A DNA stretch of 64,000 nt from Neorhizobium tomejilense (lineage in GTDB: Bacteria > Pseudomonadota > Alphaproteobacteria > Rhizobiales > Rhizobiaceae): contig PVBG01000007.1 in NCBI GenBank assembly GCA_002968845.1, positions 124,001 to 188,000 on the forward strand. Direction: 5' to 3'. Shown here piece after piece: positions 16,403 to 25,770 of the stretch (positions are counted from its first letter, which is position 1; each line of letters opens with the position of its first letter). A program made the translations under genes and the position numbers. The notes beneath the pieces are model-generated. The model searched no databases. It saw only the letters and a list, made by a program, of their open reading frames with translations, and was not told the origin of the DNA.

Positions 16403-17581
16403 CTAGAGACCGATGCCGATTTCGCGAAGCGTGGTGCGGAAGGCGCTCTCGCGATCGGAATACCGGTCGACGAGTTCGCTCGTGTTGAGCTGCGACAGAT
16501 GGTCGGCCACGAACTCGGCGCGGTTCTCCGCCTTGTCGACCTCCATGATGTCGACAGCCGGCAGGCCGGTGAAGCCCAGCATCTCGCGCATGCGGTCGTC
16601 CACCGCCACCATCAGACTGGGCACGGCCGCCTGCATGGCGATGATCGAGCCGTGAAAACGCCGGCCGAAATTGAAATCCATCGACGAGGCCCAGCCGCGC
16701 CACTGGTTGTTGTCAAAGAAGGTGCGAACCTCGAACCGCTGCTTCTCCCGCTCAATGCCGGGATAAGTCAGATCGCCGATCATCCGGCCCGACGCGGAAT
16801 CATAGACACGGCCCTCGTCATTGGGCTCTACCTTCATATCGAAGTGAAGGAACTCGTCCTGCACGACGTATGGCGGTACGGTATCCTGCGGAGCGAGCGC
16901 GTTCGCATCCACGATCGCATCCTGATTGCCGCCGAGATAGCCCGAAAAAATGGTCTTCGCCTGGCCGATCTTGACGCTCGGAAGCTTCCTCATCGACCGG
17001 CGCATGTTGTCAGGCATGAAATAGACGGAGGGGCAGCCGGTCGGGCGCACGAAGGAGAAGCCCTGATCCTTCAGGAAGCCGGCGGACTCGTAGCCGCGCG
17101 TCAGGAAATAATGCTCTCGCTCCTTTAGGACGGCCAGAAGCCGCTTAGTTCCTTCCGGAAGATTGTTTTCCAGGTCCTTGCGGTTCTGCAATCCGATACC
17201 CAGCATGACGATCGGCATGTTGAGCCGGCTCAGCACATCCGCCTCGGCATCTGCGGAAAGCCCCTTGCGCAACAGGTTCGCGCAGGTGAAGACACAGATA
17301 TCGAAATTGGCGTTGAACTCATCGAACCCGCTGCCGCTCTTGCTCAGATTGTAGAGATGCCAGAACGGAACCTGCTTGGCATGCGGAGCGAGTGCCCGCA
17401 GGGCGCCTTCGCCGATGAGGTAGTTCCCGGTATTGCTGATGTTGCTCAGCTCCTGCAGGAACTCCTCTTTCGTTTCCGGCTGCTTCTGCCGCTCTGAATA
17501 GGAGACGGACGAACCATGGGCGCCATTGGCAAGGCGCGTGTAGTGACCAGGAATACCCGTCACGAGAATTCGCGGACGCAT
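16403..17581 (-). CDS. Polysaccharide pyruvyltransferase-family protein (copy 1)
   Basis: 392 residues, paralogous to the product of 15176-16348: TGNYLIGEGA, RPTGCPSVYFMP, VVQDEFLHFD and FGRRFHGSIIAMQAAVPSLMV followed by VDDRMREMLGF. It is third in the leftward operon, 39 bp after the glycosyltransferase fusion and 54 bp before its paralogue. By order it corresponds to wgaD (expA4). It would act on the cytoplasmic face on lipid-linked or nascent sugar residues. Similarity to its neighbour is clear by eye along the whole length, so divergence rather than decay is the impression; conserved histidine and arginine residues are kept in both. Confidence 0.88.
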   Translation of the reverse strand: MRPRILVTGIPGHYTRLANGAHGSSVSYSERQKQPETKEEFLQELSNISNTGNYLIGEGALRALAPHAKQVPFWHLYNLSKSGSGFDEFNANFDICVFTCANLLRKGLSADAEADVLSRLNMPIVMLGIGLQNRKDLENNLPEGTKRLLAVLKEREHYFLTRGYESAGFLKDQGFSFVRPTGCPSVYFMPDNMRRSMRKLPSVKIGQAKTIFSGYLGGNQDAIVDANALAPQDTVPPYVVQDEFLHFDMKVEPNDEGRVYDSASGRMIGDLTYPGIEREKQRFEVRTFFDNNQWRGWASSMDFNFGRRFHGSIIAMQAAVPSLMVAVDDRMREMLGFTGLPAVDIMEVDKAENRAEFVADHLSQLNTSELVDRYSDRESAFRTTLREIGIGL

Positions 17582-17620
17582 TCGACTAGACCTTTCTGTT
17601 TCAAAGAAGCGGCTCGGCGA

Positions 17621-20299
17621 TCAGCCAGCTGCCGCGACCACGGGATTTGCCGTCGCCTGCTCGCGAAAGATCGCGGCGCGGGACAGTGACGAATTTTTTA
17701 CGGACCGATCGCTCCAGGCGATGAAATCCGAGAAGGAGGACGTCCAAGACCGGTGCGCGGCGGTTCTGATGCAGCCCTCCATGAGCGGCGCAAGGCGTGC
17801 GCGATTGCGCGCGACCTCTTCAATGATGCGTGCCATCTCCCTCACCATCTGAGGATCGGAAGCAGCGTCGATGAGTATGCCGTCCTCGCCGTCGCAAATG
17901 AGCTCGTCCACCGCGCCAACCGCGGTCGCGATGGGCACGCAGCCGAGCTGCTGTGCCTCGGCGATCATCAGCGGCGCGCCCTCCCACCGTGACGGCATGA
18001 GGAGAACATCGGCCCAGCCGAGCGCCTTGATCAGATCCTTGCTCGCAAAGACCGGCGGACGCACGTCGACACCGAGGTCCTTCAGCCGCTCACTCCAGGA
18101 GACCCTGGAATCGGCGAGGATTTCCCCTCCGATGGCCCGGGCGTCGAAGGCGAGGTTGGAGGCCCGCAATTCCGCGAGCACTGCCGCCAGCCTGTCGATG
18201 CCCTTCTGCTGGTCAAACCGGCCCATGTAAAGAATCCGCAAGCGGTCATCCTTGCGCTCAATACGCCTGACGGCAAGGACCTCCGCCAAGGCTTTGGGCG
18301 GCACCGAGAAGCTCGCGCCGTTCGCAACGGCGAAGACCTTCTCGTGCGGGACACCGTAGCTGTGCAGATAGATCTTGAGCTGTTCGGAGCAGGTCAGGAA
18401 GGCATCGTAGCAATGCTCGTGGGCAATCGCTGCAAAGGGCTGGCCGGCGGGCCTCTTGAAGGCCGTGTTGTCCACGACGTGCAGGTAGCAGGCCGTGCGC
18501 GTGCCTTCGGAGCGCAGTCGCGCGATAAGGGGATGGACGGCCATCACGTGGTTGTTGATGACCAGGTCGAAGCCGGAAAGCTGCCCCTTGAGCGCCTGCC
18601 AGTCGACCGAATGCTCCTCGGCGATGAAGTCCTGTCCCAGGAAGGAACCCGACCCTCCCCAGGCCGGAATGCCCGCCTCCCAGAAATGGATGTAGTCGAA
18701 GCTGGAATCGAATTCGTCGATCACGTCCATCCGGGACGTGCCGAGCACGAAGAGGTGGGTTTCGTAACCGGCCGCCTTCAACTCCCGGGCCGCGGCATAA
18801 ACGACCTTTTCAGCCCCGCCGAACGAGGCGTTCGGCACCAGCAGCGCCACGGTGCGCTTGCCCTCGTTATGCCCGAGCGGCAGGACCGGCGATCCTCCGA
18901 TCTCCTTGCGCAACGCCTTGTGGAGATCGGTATAGGGTACCAGCCGCGCCGGACGCCAGGTCCACCGCCTGCCCGCCGTCTCGCGGAGGGGGCTTGAGGC
19001 AATCGCGTTGAGGCAATTGATCATCACCTGCTGAGGCGTGATGAGGGCGCGGCGCGGGAGGCTTCTTGGAAAAGGGAAGCGCACTTTCAGAATGGCCGAT
19101 GTCGGCCATACCTGCTGGCTTGCGATCGAGGCGAACCAGTCGACGGCATTGTTCTGGACCACGTCCTGGGCGATCCGGGTCGACAGGAAGACGAGGTCGG
19201 CGGGGCCGATTTTTTGTGCGCCCGGACCATGAATGACCGGCTCGATCTTGCGCTGGGAAGCATCGTTGGCGAGCTGGACGAAGACGACATTACTCACCTC
19301 GCTCAGGCGCTCGAGATGAGCAAGCACGTTCGGCAGCATGCGCGAGCGCCGCAGCAGGTCGAGCGCCGCGCCGCTTCCGGCGACCAGGAATGGCGGAAAA
19401 TGTTCGTTGTCCGGTTCGCCGATATTGCCCCAGAAGGCCGGGATGATGTCATCGAGGCGAAGCATCGTCGGTGGCTTGGTGGGATCGGTGAAGAAGGAGA
19501 TCGCCGTATCTTCCGTCCGCGCAAACAGGTAACGCGGGCAATCCTCGTGCTCGAAATCCACCAGCATCGGGCGCTGGAACAACGGCATGTGACGTTTGCG
19601 CAGGAAGCTGACCGACGTAGCGCGGTCGCGGTTCGCCTCCTTGAAGCGGCTTTCCGCCCTCAGCCTGTATTCGAAGACGGTGTCGTGGCAGGGCATGCCG
19701 ACGAAACCGTGCTCGATGCAGGACAGCCAGAATTCCCAATCCTCGAAACCGTTCTGCCGGTCGTCATTGAAGCGGACGCCGTCCTTGAAAACCTCGATCG
19801 AGATCATCGATCCCGTATCGCAGATATTGTCGGTGATGCAGTGCACCAGCCGCGAATAGCGATTGCCGTAATGGGCGCGCCAGCTGACCGAAAATGTGTC
19901 GATATTCGTGTAAACCCACCCGCAGCCGCTGGAGACGAGCTGCTGGTAAAGCGTCTTGATCGTGCCGGGAAGGATACGGTTGTCGGCATCGAGGAAATAG
20001 ACGGCCTTCGCCTCGGGAAAGTGCTCGATGACGAAATCGATGGCACGATTGCGTGCGCCGCCCGGGCCGGCGTTCCGGCCGAATATGACATGGACGCAGG
20101 GATGGGCCGCGGCGTAGAGCAGCAGCTGATCGAACGTCTCATGGCGCGGATCGCCGTCAACAGAGACAACGATGACAATCCGGCAGTTGCCGGGATTGGA
20201 GGCAAGCACCGACTCGATCGCCTCAAGCGCAAGTGCCGCGTGACCGTAGAGAGGCATGGCCACGGCGATCAGGTCGGATGGCTCCCTGTTACCGGACAT
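17621..20299 (-). CDS. Bifunctional glycosyltransferase, GT2 plus GT4 fusion
   Basis: 892 residues containing two transferase modules. Residues about 8-250 are a GT-A (GT2) domain: VAMPLYGHAALALEAIESVL, the metal-binding YFLDADNRILPG and the acceptor-site GFEDWEFWLSCIEHG. A linker of about 230 residues follows. Residues about 480-890 are a GT-B (GT4) domain: ALLVPNASFGGAEKVVYAAA, ILYMGRFDQQKGIDRLAAVL and MPSRWEGAPLMIAEAQQLG. Two active sites on one chain suit a polymer of alternating glucose and galactose. By order and fused architecture it matches wgaB, formerly annotated as expA2/expA3 (expA23). It overlaps the upstream gene by 11 bp, so the two are translationally coupled. Confidence 0.9.
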   Translation of the reverse strand: MSGNREPSDLIAVAMPLYGHAALALEAIESVLASNPGNCRIVIVVSVDGDPRHETFDQLLLYAAAHPCVHVIFGRNAGPGGARNRAIDFVIEHFPEAKAVYFLDADNRILPGTIKTLYQQLVSSGCGWVYTNIDTFSVSWRAHYGNRYSRLVHCITDNICDTGSMISIEVFKDGVRFNDDRQNGFEDWEFWLSCIEHGFVGMPCHDTVFEYRLRAESRFKEANRDRATSVSFLRKRHMPLFQRPMLVDFEHEDCPRYLFARTEDTAISFFTDPTKPPTMLRLDDIIPAFWGNIGEPDNEHFPPFLVAGSGAALDLLRRSRMLPNVLAHLERLSEVSNVVFVQLANDASQRKIEPVIHGPGAQKIGPADLVFLSTRIAQDVVQNNAVDWFASIASQQVWPTSAILKVRFPFPRSLPRRALITPQQVMINCLNAIASSPLRETAGRRWTWRPARLVPYTDLHKALRKEIGGSPVLPLGHNEGKRTVALLVPNASFGGAEKVVYAAARELKAAGYETHLFVLGTSRMDVIDEFDSSFDYIHFWEAGIPAWGGSGSFLGQDFIAEEHSVDWQALKGQLSGFDLVINNHVMAVHPLIARLRSEGTRTACYLHVVDNTAFKRPAGQPFAAIAHEHCYDAFLTCSEQLKIYLHSYGVPHEKVFAVANGASFSVPPKALAEVLAVRRIERKDDRLRILYMGRFDQQKGIDRLAAVLAELRASNLAFDARAIGGEILADSRVSWSERLKDLGVDVRPPVFASKDLIKALGWADVLLMPSRWEGAPLMIAEAQQLGCVPIATAVGAVDELICDGEDGILIDAASDPQMVREMARIIEEVARNRARLAPLMEGCIRTAAHRSWTSSFSDFIAWSDRSVKNSSLSRAAIFREQATANPVVAAAG

Positions 20300-21770
20300 C
20301 GGCGGCCTCCGTAAATTGCTTGACCATCCTGAAGCCGGACACTTTCAGCCAGGAGAAGTCGACCGAATCCGTCACTGCGCGGCTGAGGATCATCAGATCC
20401 ATCAGGCCGCGTGCCGGCTCGTCCAGCTGGATGTTGATGTTGACGACCTCGCTGGAGCTGACTTCGCGCCATCCGCTGAAGAATGTCGATGGTCTGGCCG
20501 TGCCCTTTCGCGCGATCTCGGCCACTTCGGAACGCGCATTCGAATTTGCCGGCGCAAGCAGGAAGCTGACCGCCGCAGGTTTGCCTTCCGGATGGTCGAT
20601 AAAGGCGCTCACCGAAAAAGATATCGTTCCGGGCTCGACGGCGCCGCTGACCGCGCCGGCCGATATGCCACTCGGCAACGGGTGGCAGACGATGGCATGC
20701 TCATGCTCGAGGAAGCGCACCGTCTGGAATTCCGGGACGATGGGCGTGACCGAAACGTCGGCGACCTGGCTCAAGGTCGCGACCGCCAGGCGATAGTCGA
20801 CAGTGTACTGGCCTTCGAGCAGGTTGCTCGGCGCTATCATGTTGGGTGTTCTGGTCGGCTTGACCCCGGGCAACCCCGTGAACACCTTGAACGCCAGCGG
20901 GCGCAGGTCGAGATCCGGATGCGGCAGTTCCGAGCGCGCCGAATAACGCTCGCCGGCGATCGGATAGCCGAGCGAAAGGCCGACGGTCTCCGGCCCGGTC
21001 GCGGAAATCCGCAGCTTCAATGTACGTGCAGCTCCTCCACAGGCGCGGGGCAGCGAGAAGAAATTCCAGTTCGGCACGAGCTGCGCATAGGGGACAGTCC
21101 ATTCGGCAACCCCTTCGCCGCTCTCGAGATAGCTCAACGCGACGACAAGCTCTCCGCTGATCCTGGGCACCGAGTGAAAGTGAAGGGCAAACCCCGCCAC
21201 GCCAAGGCTCGATACCGGCAGAAGCTGTTCGATAAAGGCTGCGGCAAGCAGCGGCCCGATCCCCTCGTCCTTCGGATCAGCATAGGGATCGTGGGAGAAA
21301 ATCTCCGAAACCGGCTCCCAGTTTCGCGCCTGGAACGCATCCTCGAGCGCTCGGTAGTTTTCCAGCAGCGTTTCTCGTTCCCTTCTCAGGATCGCAAGCT
21401 CGGAGGTGATCGAGGCGCTGTATCGCGCAAGCCGGCCGACACTGCCTTCAGTCAAAGCCTGCAGAAGCGGGAGGCTTTCCGGCCTGTTTGCGGGATCAAG
21501 CCGCCGGATAGGAACGGCCGGGATCGTCCCCAGTGGTCCAAGCAGCGCCAAACCCGCCTGCAGATCCGCCTCGCCCTCGTCCGAATAGGCGACGGCGACC
21601 AATGGAAAAGCATTCTGCAATGTCACCGGAGGAAGGCCATCGGCATCGAGGAAAACGACCTGATGTTCGATATCGCTTCCTTCGAAGCAGGAGCGATCCC
21701 GGGCCGATGCCGCGATCAGCTTTCTCGTCACCAGTTGTTTCCCAATGCCGGAAGACGTCAAATTTAGCAC
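20289..21770 (-). CDS. Protein of unknown function, first gene of leftward EPS operon
   Basis: 493 residues from a GTG at 21770, preceded by AGGGGCGG. No catalytic motif, signal peptide or membrane helix is recognised. The N-terminal half has a short alpha-helical stretch (ITSELAILRRERETLLENYRAL, about residue 118-140); the rest looks mainly beta-rich with repeated hydrophobic strands. It is the promoter-proximal gene, behind the palindrome at 21928-21946, and overlaps the GT2-GT4 gene. By position it corresponds to wgaA (expA1), which also lacks an assigned activity as far as I know. A carbohydrate-binding or assembly role is possible but not shown. Confidence 0.75.
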   Translation of the reverse strand: MLNLTSSGIGKQLVTRKLIAASARDRSCFEGSDIEHQVVFLDADGLPPVTLQNAFPLVAVAYSDEGEADLQAGLALLGPLGTIPAVPIRRLDPANRPESLPLLQALTEGSVGRLARYSASITSELAILRRERETLLENYRALEDAFQARNWEPVSEIFSHDPYADPKDEGIGPLLAAAFIEQLLPVSSLGVAGFALHFHSVPRISGELVVALSYLESGEGVAEWTVPYAQLVPNWNFFSLPRACGGAARTLKLRISATGPETVGLSLGYPIAGERYSARSELPHPDLDLRPLAFKVFTGLPGVKPTRTPNMIAPSNLLEGQYTVDYRLAVATLSQVADVSVTPIVPEFQTVRFLEHEHAIVCHPLPSGISAGAVSGAVEPGTISFSVSAFIDHPEGKPAAVSFLLAPANSNARSEVAEIARKGTARPSTFFSGWREVSSSEVVNINIQLDEPARGLMDLMILSRAVTDSVDFSWLKVSGFRMVKQFTEAADVR

Positions 21771-21927
21771 GCACCGCCCCTGAAGAATTACCCTGCAACA
21801 AAGAACAATATTCCGGATAACCGAATTTTTTCAAAGTCATCCTGCGTCTTCTGGGGGAAGCCTAACAACTAACATTGCAGTGCACAATAACAAAATTCAA
21901 CCGATATAAAGAAATAAACTCCAAATA

Positions 21928-21946
21928 TACTTTGAAAATTGAAGTA
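21928..21946. promoter_or_regulatory. MarR-type palindrome, site 1 (before leftward EPS operon)
   Basis: TACTTTGA-AAA-TTGAAGTA: the right half-site is identical to that of site 2 and the left differs at two positions. It lies in an AT-rich 180-bp gap about 158 bp upstream of the GTG of the leftward operon (21770) and just beyond the stop of the GT4 gene. It probably binds the MarR regulator encoded at 23242-23814. Confidence 0.7.
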
Positions 21947-21950
21947 ATAA

Positions 21951-23198
21951 TCATGCGGCCGTTCCATGGGCGCTTCGAAACGGTTTCCCGGCCAATTTTT
22001 CAATAATATTCTGTTGACGATGAAGGCATTCCGCTAACCGGAAACGCCTCTCGACTGTCCGGCGGGCCGCAGCGCGCATCCCGAGGTGACGTTCCGGATT
22101 CGCGAGGGCGCCAAGAATCGCCTCGGCGAGTGCATCCGTATCGAAGAACGGCACCAAAAGACCATTCTTGCCGGAACGTATGACCTCCTGAACGGGCGCG
22201 GTATCGGACCCGATGACCAGCGCGCCACAGGCCATCGCCTCCAGCACCGACCAGGACAGGACAAAGGGATAGGTCAGGTACAGATGCGCGGAGGAGATCT
22301 GGTAGATCTGCCGTAAGAGCGAATGCGGCACCGCGCCGGGAAAGACGATATTCTCCCGCGGTATGTCCAGGGACTTGAGGAGATGATCCTTCCATGCCCC
22401 CCCGCCCGGCGGCGGCACGCCATAGCTGACACCGTCTCCTCCGACGCAGACGAACAGAGCATCGGAGCGCTGGTGCACGACCTTGGCGGCAGCCTCCAGA
22501 ACCTGCGGGAATCCGCGATACGGCTCGAGATCGCGCGCGACAAAGGTGACGATGGGAGGACCATCGGCCGTCAACACGCGTCCATCCGGAAGCGTGGCCG
22601 AAGCTGTCGGGTCGGGTCGAAACCGCACCGTATCGATCCCCTCGTGACACACCGAAATGCGTCCCTGGGCGTCGGCAGGATAGAGACTTCTCTGCCAATG
22701 GGTGGGGCTGATGCCGGCCTCGATAGCCTCGAGGGACAGGAGTTGCGCGATATTGCGCAGCCGCAGTCTCTTGCGGGTCTCCAGATCGGGCCGATCGTCA
22801 GGGGAGAACCCGATATCCGCCCCTTCCGACCGGTAGAAGAACTCGCAATATCCCAATACGGGCACCTGCGGGAGCACATCCTTCAGAAACATCATGCTTC
22901 CCCAGCCGATATGGCCGACGACGACATCGGGCACCAGCCCCTGCCTCACCATGGCATCGAGCGTCTCGGCGACGCGATGGCCGATTCGCGCATGGTGATC
23001 GGGAGTAGCCATGTGTCGGGCCATATGCGGATCCGCACGCGGGCCCGCTTCCGCTCGATGTCGAATGACGCGAACGGAAGGGATCTTCTGATCTATGGTC
23101 TCGGTGATGAGGCTGACCTCATTGCCCAGCTGTGCAAGCTGGGCGGCCAGGGCAGCGAACTGGCCGAAACCCCGTCGATGAACAAACGCCACGTGCAT
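21951..23198 (-). CDS. wgcA: Glycosyltransferase family 4 (WgcA/ExpC-like)
   Basis: 415 residues with a GT-B fold. The N-terminal domain begins HVAFVHRRGFGQFAALAAQLAQLGNEV, and the C-terminal donor domain carries the FCVGGDGVSYG-type region and the conserved EX7E-like segment around SWSVLEAMACGALVIGSDTAPVQEVI. It is a cytoplasmic or membrane-associated sugar transferase. It sits 43 bp downstream of the MarR gene in the same direction, the position of wgcA (expC) beside wggR (expG) in S. meliloti. The symbol rests on this synteny and the protein family, not on an alignment. Confidence 0.86.
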   Translation of the reverse strand: MHVAFVHRRGFGQFAALAAQLAQLGNEVSLITETIDQKIPSVRVIRHRAEAGPRADPHMARHMATPDHHARIGHRVAETLDAMVRQGLVPDVVVGHIGWGSMMFLKDVLPQVPVLGYCEFFYRSEGADIGFSPDDRPDLETRKRLRLRNIAQLLSLEAIEAGISPTHWQRSLYPADAQGRISVCHEGIDTVRFRPDPTASATLPDGRVLTADGPPIVTFVARDLEPYRGFPQVLEAAAKVVHQRSDALFVCVGGDGVSYGVPPPGGGAWKDHLLKSLDIPRENIVFPGAVPHSLLRQIYQISSAHLYLTYPFVLSWSVLEAMACGALVIGSDTAPVQEVIRSGKNGLLVPFFDTDALAEAILGALANPERHLGMRAAARRTVERRFRLAECLHRQQNIIEKLAGKPFRSAHGTAA

Positions 23199-23241
23199 CG
23201 CGTCTATTCCCCCACGGCCAGGCGCACGGCCTCACCACCAC

Positions 23242-23814
23242 TCAAACGCCGTACCGTGAGGTGCTGCCCCAGGCCAGTTCGAGCTGATGCAGTGTCTGGA
23301 AGGCCGTTTCAAGCATCCGTTGCTCCTGGTCGCCACGATTCACCGCGCGCTCATAGGTCATCGCGGCCTCCCGGAGATTGGCTCTGAGCTGCCGCCCCTT
23401 CTCCGTCAACTTGATGCGTGCGGACCGCTTGTCGCGCTGGGAGGCAACCCGATCGATGTAGTCACCATCACCAAGCTGTTTCAGATAGTAGGAAACGTTG
23501 GAGCCGACATAATGGCCCCGATCCAAAAGCTCGGCGACCGAGAGCTCCGAATCGCCGATTGCCAGCAGGATCATCGCCTGTGCCGGCCCGATATCGTCAA
23601 CCCGAAGCTTGGTCAGCTCCGCACGGATCAGACCCGAGAACCGCCTGCTTGCCCGCTCCATGAGGCGAGCGAGTTCGAAATATGTAACCTGTTGGAGGGC
23701 CCCAAACTCGGCATCCTGAGAATGCTTGGGGTCTGTCTGTGCCGCCTGACCCATTTGAACTGTTAGTTCGCCACTCAGCTCTACAGGCAAATTAAGCACA
23801 AGTTCTTCTTTCAT
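23242..23814 (-). CDS. wggR: MarR-family transcriptional regulator (WggR/ExpG/MucS-like)
   Basis: 190 residues. A winged helix-turn-helix occupies about residues 88-150 (ELSVAELLDRGHYVGSNVSYYLKQLGDGDYIDR then the wing RDKRSARIKLTEKG). The N-terminal tail of about 45 residues is long for a MarR protein. It is divergent from the type I exporter genes, and its start is only 23 bp from a perfect palindrome. In S. meliloti the MarR protein ExpG/WggR activates the galactoglucan operons by binding palindromes upstream of them. The same architecture is seen here with four related palindromes, so it is the likely cluster activator and may also autoregulate. Confidence 0.88.
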   Translation of the reverse strand: MKEELVLNLPVELSGELTVQMGQAAQTDPKHSQDAEFGALQQVTYFELARLMERASRRFSGLIRAELTKLRVDDIGPAQAMILLAIGDSELSVAELLDRGHYVGSNVSYYLKQLGDGDYIDRVASQRDKRSARIKLTEKGRQLRANLREAAMTYERAVNRGDQEQRMLETAFQTLHQLELAWGSTSRYGV

Positions 23815-23836
23815 CCCAATCTCCGTTTCAGGAAAC

Positions 23837-23855
23837 TACTTCAAAAATTGAAGTA
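23837..23855. promoter_or_regulatory. MarR-type palindrome, site 2 (wggR-wgdA divergent promoter)
   Basis: TACTTCAA-AAA-TTGAAGTA is a perfect 8+3+8 inverted repeat. It lies 23 bp upstream of the MarR regulator start and 155 bp upstream of the exporter ATPase gene, so one bound dimer could act on both. This is the best copy of the four and defines the consensus. Confidence 0.8.
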
Positions 23856-24009
23856 ATATTCAACTACGCCCAATCCCCCCAATCGCCATGAGCTTGCACA
23901 AGCCCTCCGTTATGTGCCAGATTGGAGGAAGCAATACTATCCTTCGGTTTAGCTATAACCAAAACGTCCTCCGACTGATTGATCTAACGTTAACCTGAGG
24001 CAAATTGCC

Positions 24010-25770
24010 ATGCGCGATACTGTTCAAAATGAGACAACAATCAAGGGGCAAATTCGCAGAGGCCGGAAAGAAAGCAGCCCAGGGTTGCTGGTATCGCAAG
24101 CCAAGCGTGTATTTTTGTCGGGACTGCTTTATGCCGCAGCGCTCAGCGTGTGTCTGAATTTATTACAGCTGACGATGCCTCTGTTCATGCTGCAGGTTCA
24201 TGACCGGGTGCTTAACAGTCAGAGCATGGACACGCTGGGAATGCTCGTCATCCTGGCCATAGGCGCCCTGATCGTGCTCGGTGTTCTGGAATTCATCCGC
24301 GCCCTTTCGTTCCAGGCCATGGGAGGTGCGCTTGTGCGCAGACTGAACATGCCCATCCTGGCGGCCGCCGTTCAGGCCTCGGTCGACCAGGGCCTGTCGC
24401 GCGCGACGCAGTCGCTTCGGGACATCTCGGAATTGCGAAGCTTTTTGACCTCGTCGGCAGTCACGGCACCCCTCGATGCGGCGTGGTCTCCAATTTTCCT
24501 CGGCGCCCTTTTCCTTTTGCATCCGCTCTTTGGCCTCATCGGAGCCGTTTCCGCCGCTCTGCTTCTCTGCGGCGGACTGGTTACGGACATTTTGACACGC
24601 CAACTCACCAAGGAGGCGAATCAGACGAATATCGAGGCGGTGTCCAAGATTGGCGCTTCGCTGCGACATTCCGAGGCAATCGAGGCAATGGGCATGCTGC
24701 CGGCCCTGGCGGCCCGTTGGCGTGCCCTGCAGCTGCAAGCCCTCAGCGCCTATGAAACGAGCGGGAGCAGGAGCAAGGCGATGTCGTCCATTACCCGCAG
24801 CCTGCGCTATTCCATCCAGATCATCACCCTCGCGGCCGGTGCCTATCTGGTGCTGCAGCAGGAAATCACGCCCGGCGCAATGATGGCATCGAGCATCCTG
24901 GTCGGGCGCCTCCTGATCCCTTTCGATTCGCTCATCGACAATTGGCGGCAGTGGGTGCTGGCGGCAGCGGCCTGGCATCGTCTCGAGGCCATCCTCGCGG
25001 CGGACGTTGCGATCCGCCAGACGATGCCGACGCCGCATTCGTCGGGCGACATCGTCGTCGACAAGCTCATTTACGCGGCCCCCGGCCTGGATGTGCCGAT
25101 CATCAAGGGCATTTCTTTCTCCCTCTCTCCGGGCGAGGTTCTGGGCGTGATCGGCCCTTCCGCCGCGGGCAAATCGACGCTTGCGCGCCTGCTGGTCGGT
25201 ATCCTGCGCCCCACATCCGGTGGCGTCTTCCTCGACGGCAACAATACCTATCTCTGGGAGCGCAGCTCGTTCGGCCAGGGTGTCGGATACCTGCCGCAAT
25301 CCGTCTCGCTTCTGGAAGGCACCATTCGGGAAAACATCGGGCGAATGGCGGACAGCGATCCATACAAGGTCCTGGAGGCGGCGCGACTGGCCGACATCCA
25401 TGAAATGGTCGGGCGCCTGCCGCTCGGCTACGACACGCCGGTCGGCGACGGACATCTGACCCTTTCCGGAGGCCAGCGGCAGCGCATCGCGTTGGCGCGC
25501 TGCCTCTACAATCAACCGCGCCTCATCGTGCTCGACGAGCCGAACGCAAATCTGGACGCGATCGGCGAGCGGGCCCTTATCCGCGCGATCGAGCGCGCTC
25601 GCGAAAGTGGCGCCATCGTCATCATCATCGCTCACCGGCCGGCTATCATGCAGGTCGCCGACAAGCTGCTCGTGCTTGAAAACGGCCGCGTCACCCAGTT
25701 CGGACCGCGTACGTCCGTGATTCCGGTAGCGGGGCCGGGCGAAACAACCCGCGAGGTAGCCGCAATATGA
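24010..25770 (+). CDS. wgdA: Type I secretion ABC exporter, permease/ATPase (WgdA/ExpD1-like)
   Basis: 586 residues in the PrtD/HlyB-type architecture. About six membrane helices occupy residues 35-300 (for example VFLSGLLYAAALSVCLNLLQL), then a nucleotide-binding domain with Walker A GPSAAGKST (about 383), signature LSGGQRQR (about 486), Walker B LIVLDEPNANLD (about 506) and the H-loop IIIAHRP. No N-terminal C39 peptidase domain is present, so the substrate is not leader-cleaved. It overlaps the membrane-fusion gene by 4 bp. The nearest substrate is the RTX protein encoded at 27461. In S. meliloti WgdA/WgdB occupy the same place beside wggR. Confidence 0.93.
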   Translation: MRDTVQNETTIKGQIRRGRKESSPGLLVSQAKRVFLSGLLYAAALSVCLNLLQLTMPLFMLQVHDRVLNSQSMDTLGMLVILAIGALIVLGVLEFIRALSFQAMGGALVRRLNMPILAAAVQASVDQGLSRATQSLRDISELRSFLTSSAVTAPLDAAWSPIFLGALFLLHPLFGLIGAVSAALLLCGGLVTDILTRQLTKEANQTNIEAVSKIGASLRHSEAIEAMGMLPALAARWRALQLQALSAYETSGSRSKAMSSITRSLRYSIQIITLAAGAYLVLQQEITPGAMMASSILVGRLLIPFDSLIDNWRQWVLAAAAWHRLEAILAADVAIRQTMPTPHSSGDIVVDKLIYAAPGLDVPIIKGISFSLSPGEVLGVIGPSAAGKSTLARLLVGILRPTSGGVFLDGNNTYLWERSSFGQGVGYLPQSVSLLEGTIRENIGRMADSDPYKVLEAARLADIHEMVGRLPLGYDTPVGDGHLTLSGGQRQRIALARCLYNQPRLIVLDEPNANLDAIGERALIRAIERARESGAIVIIIAHRPAIMQVADKLLVLENGRVTQFGPRTSVIPVAGPGETTREVAAI

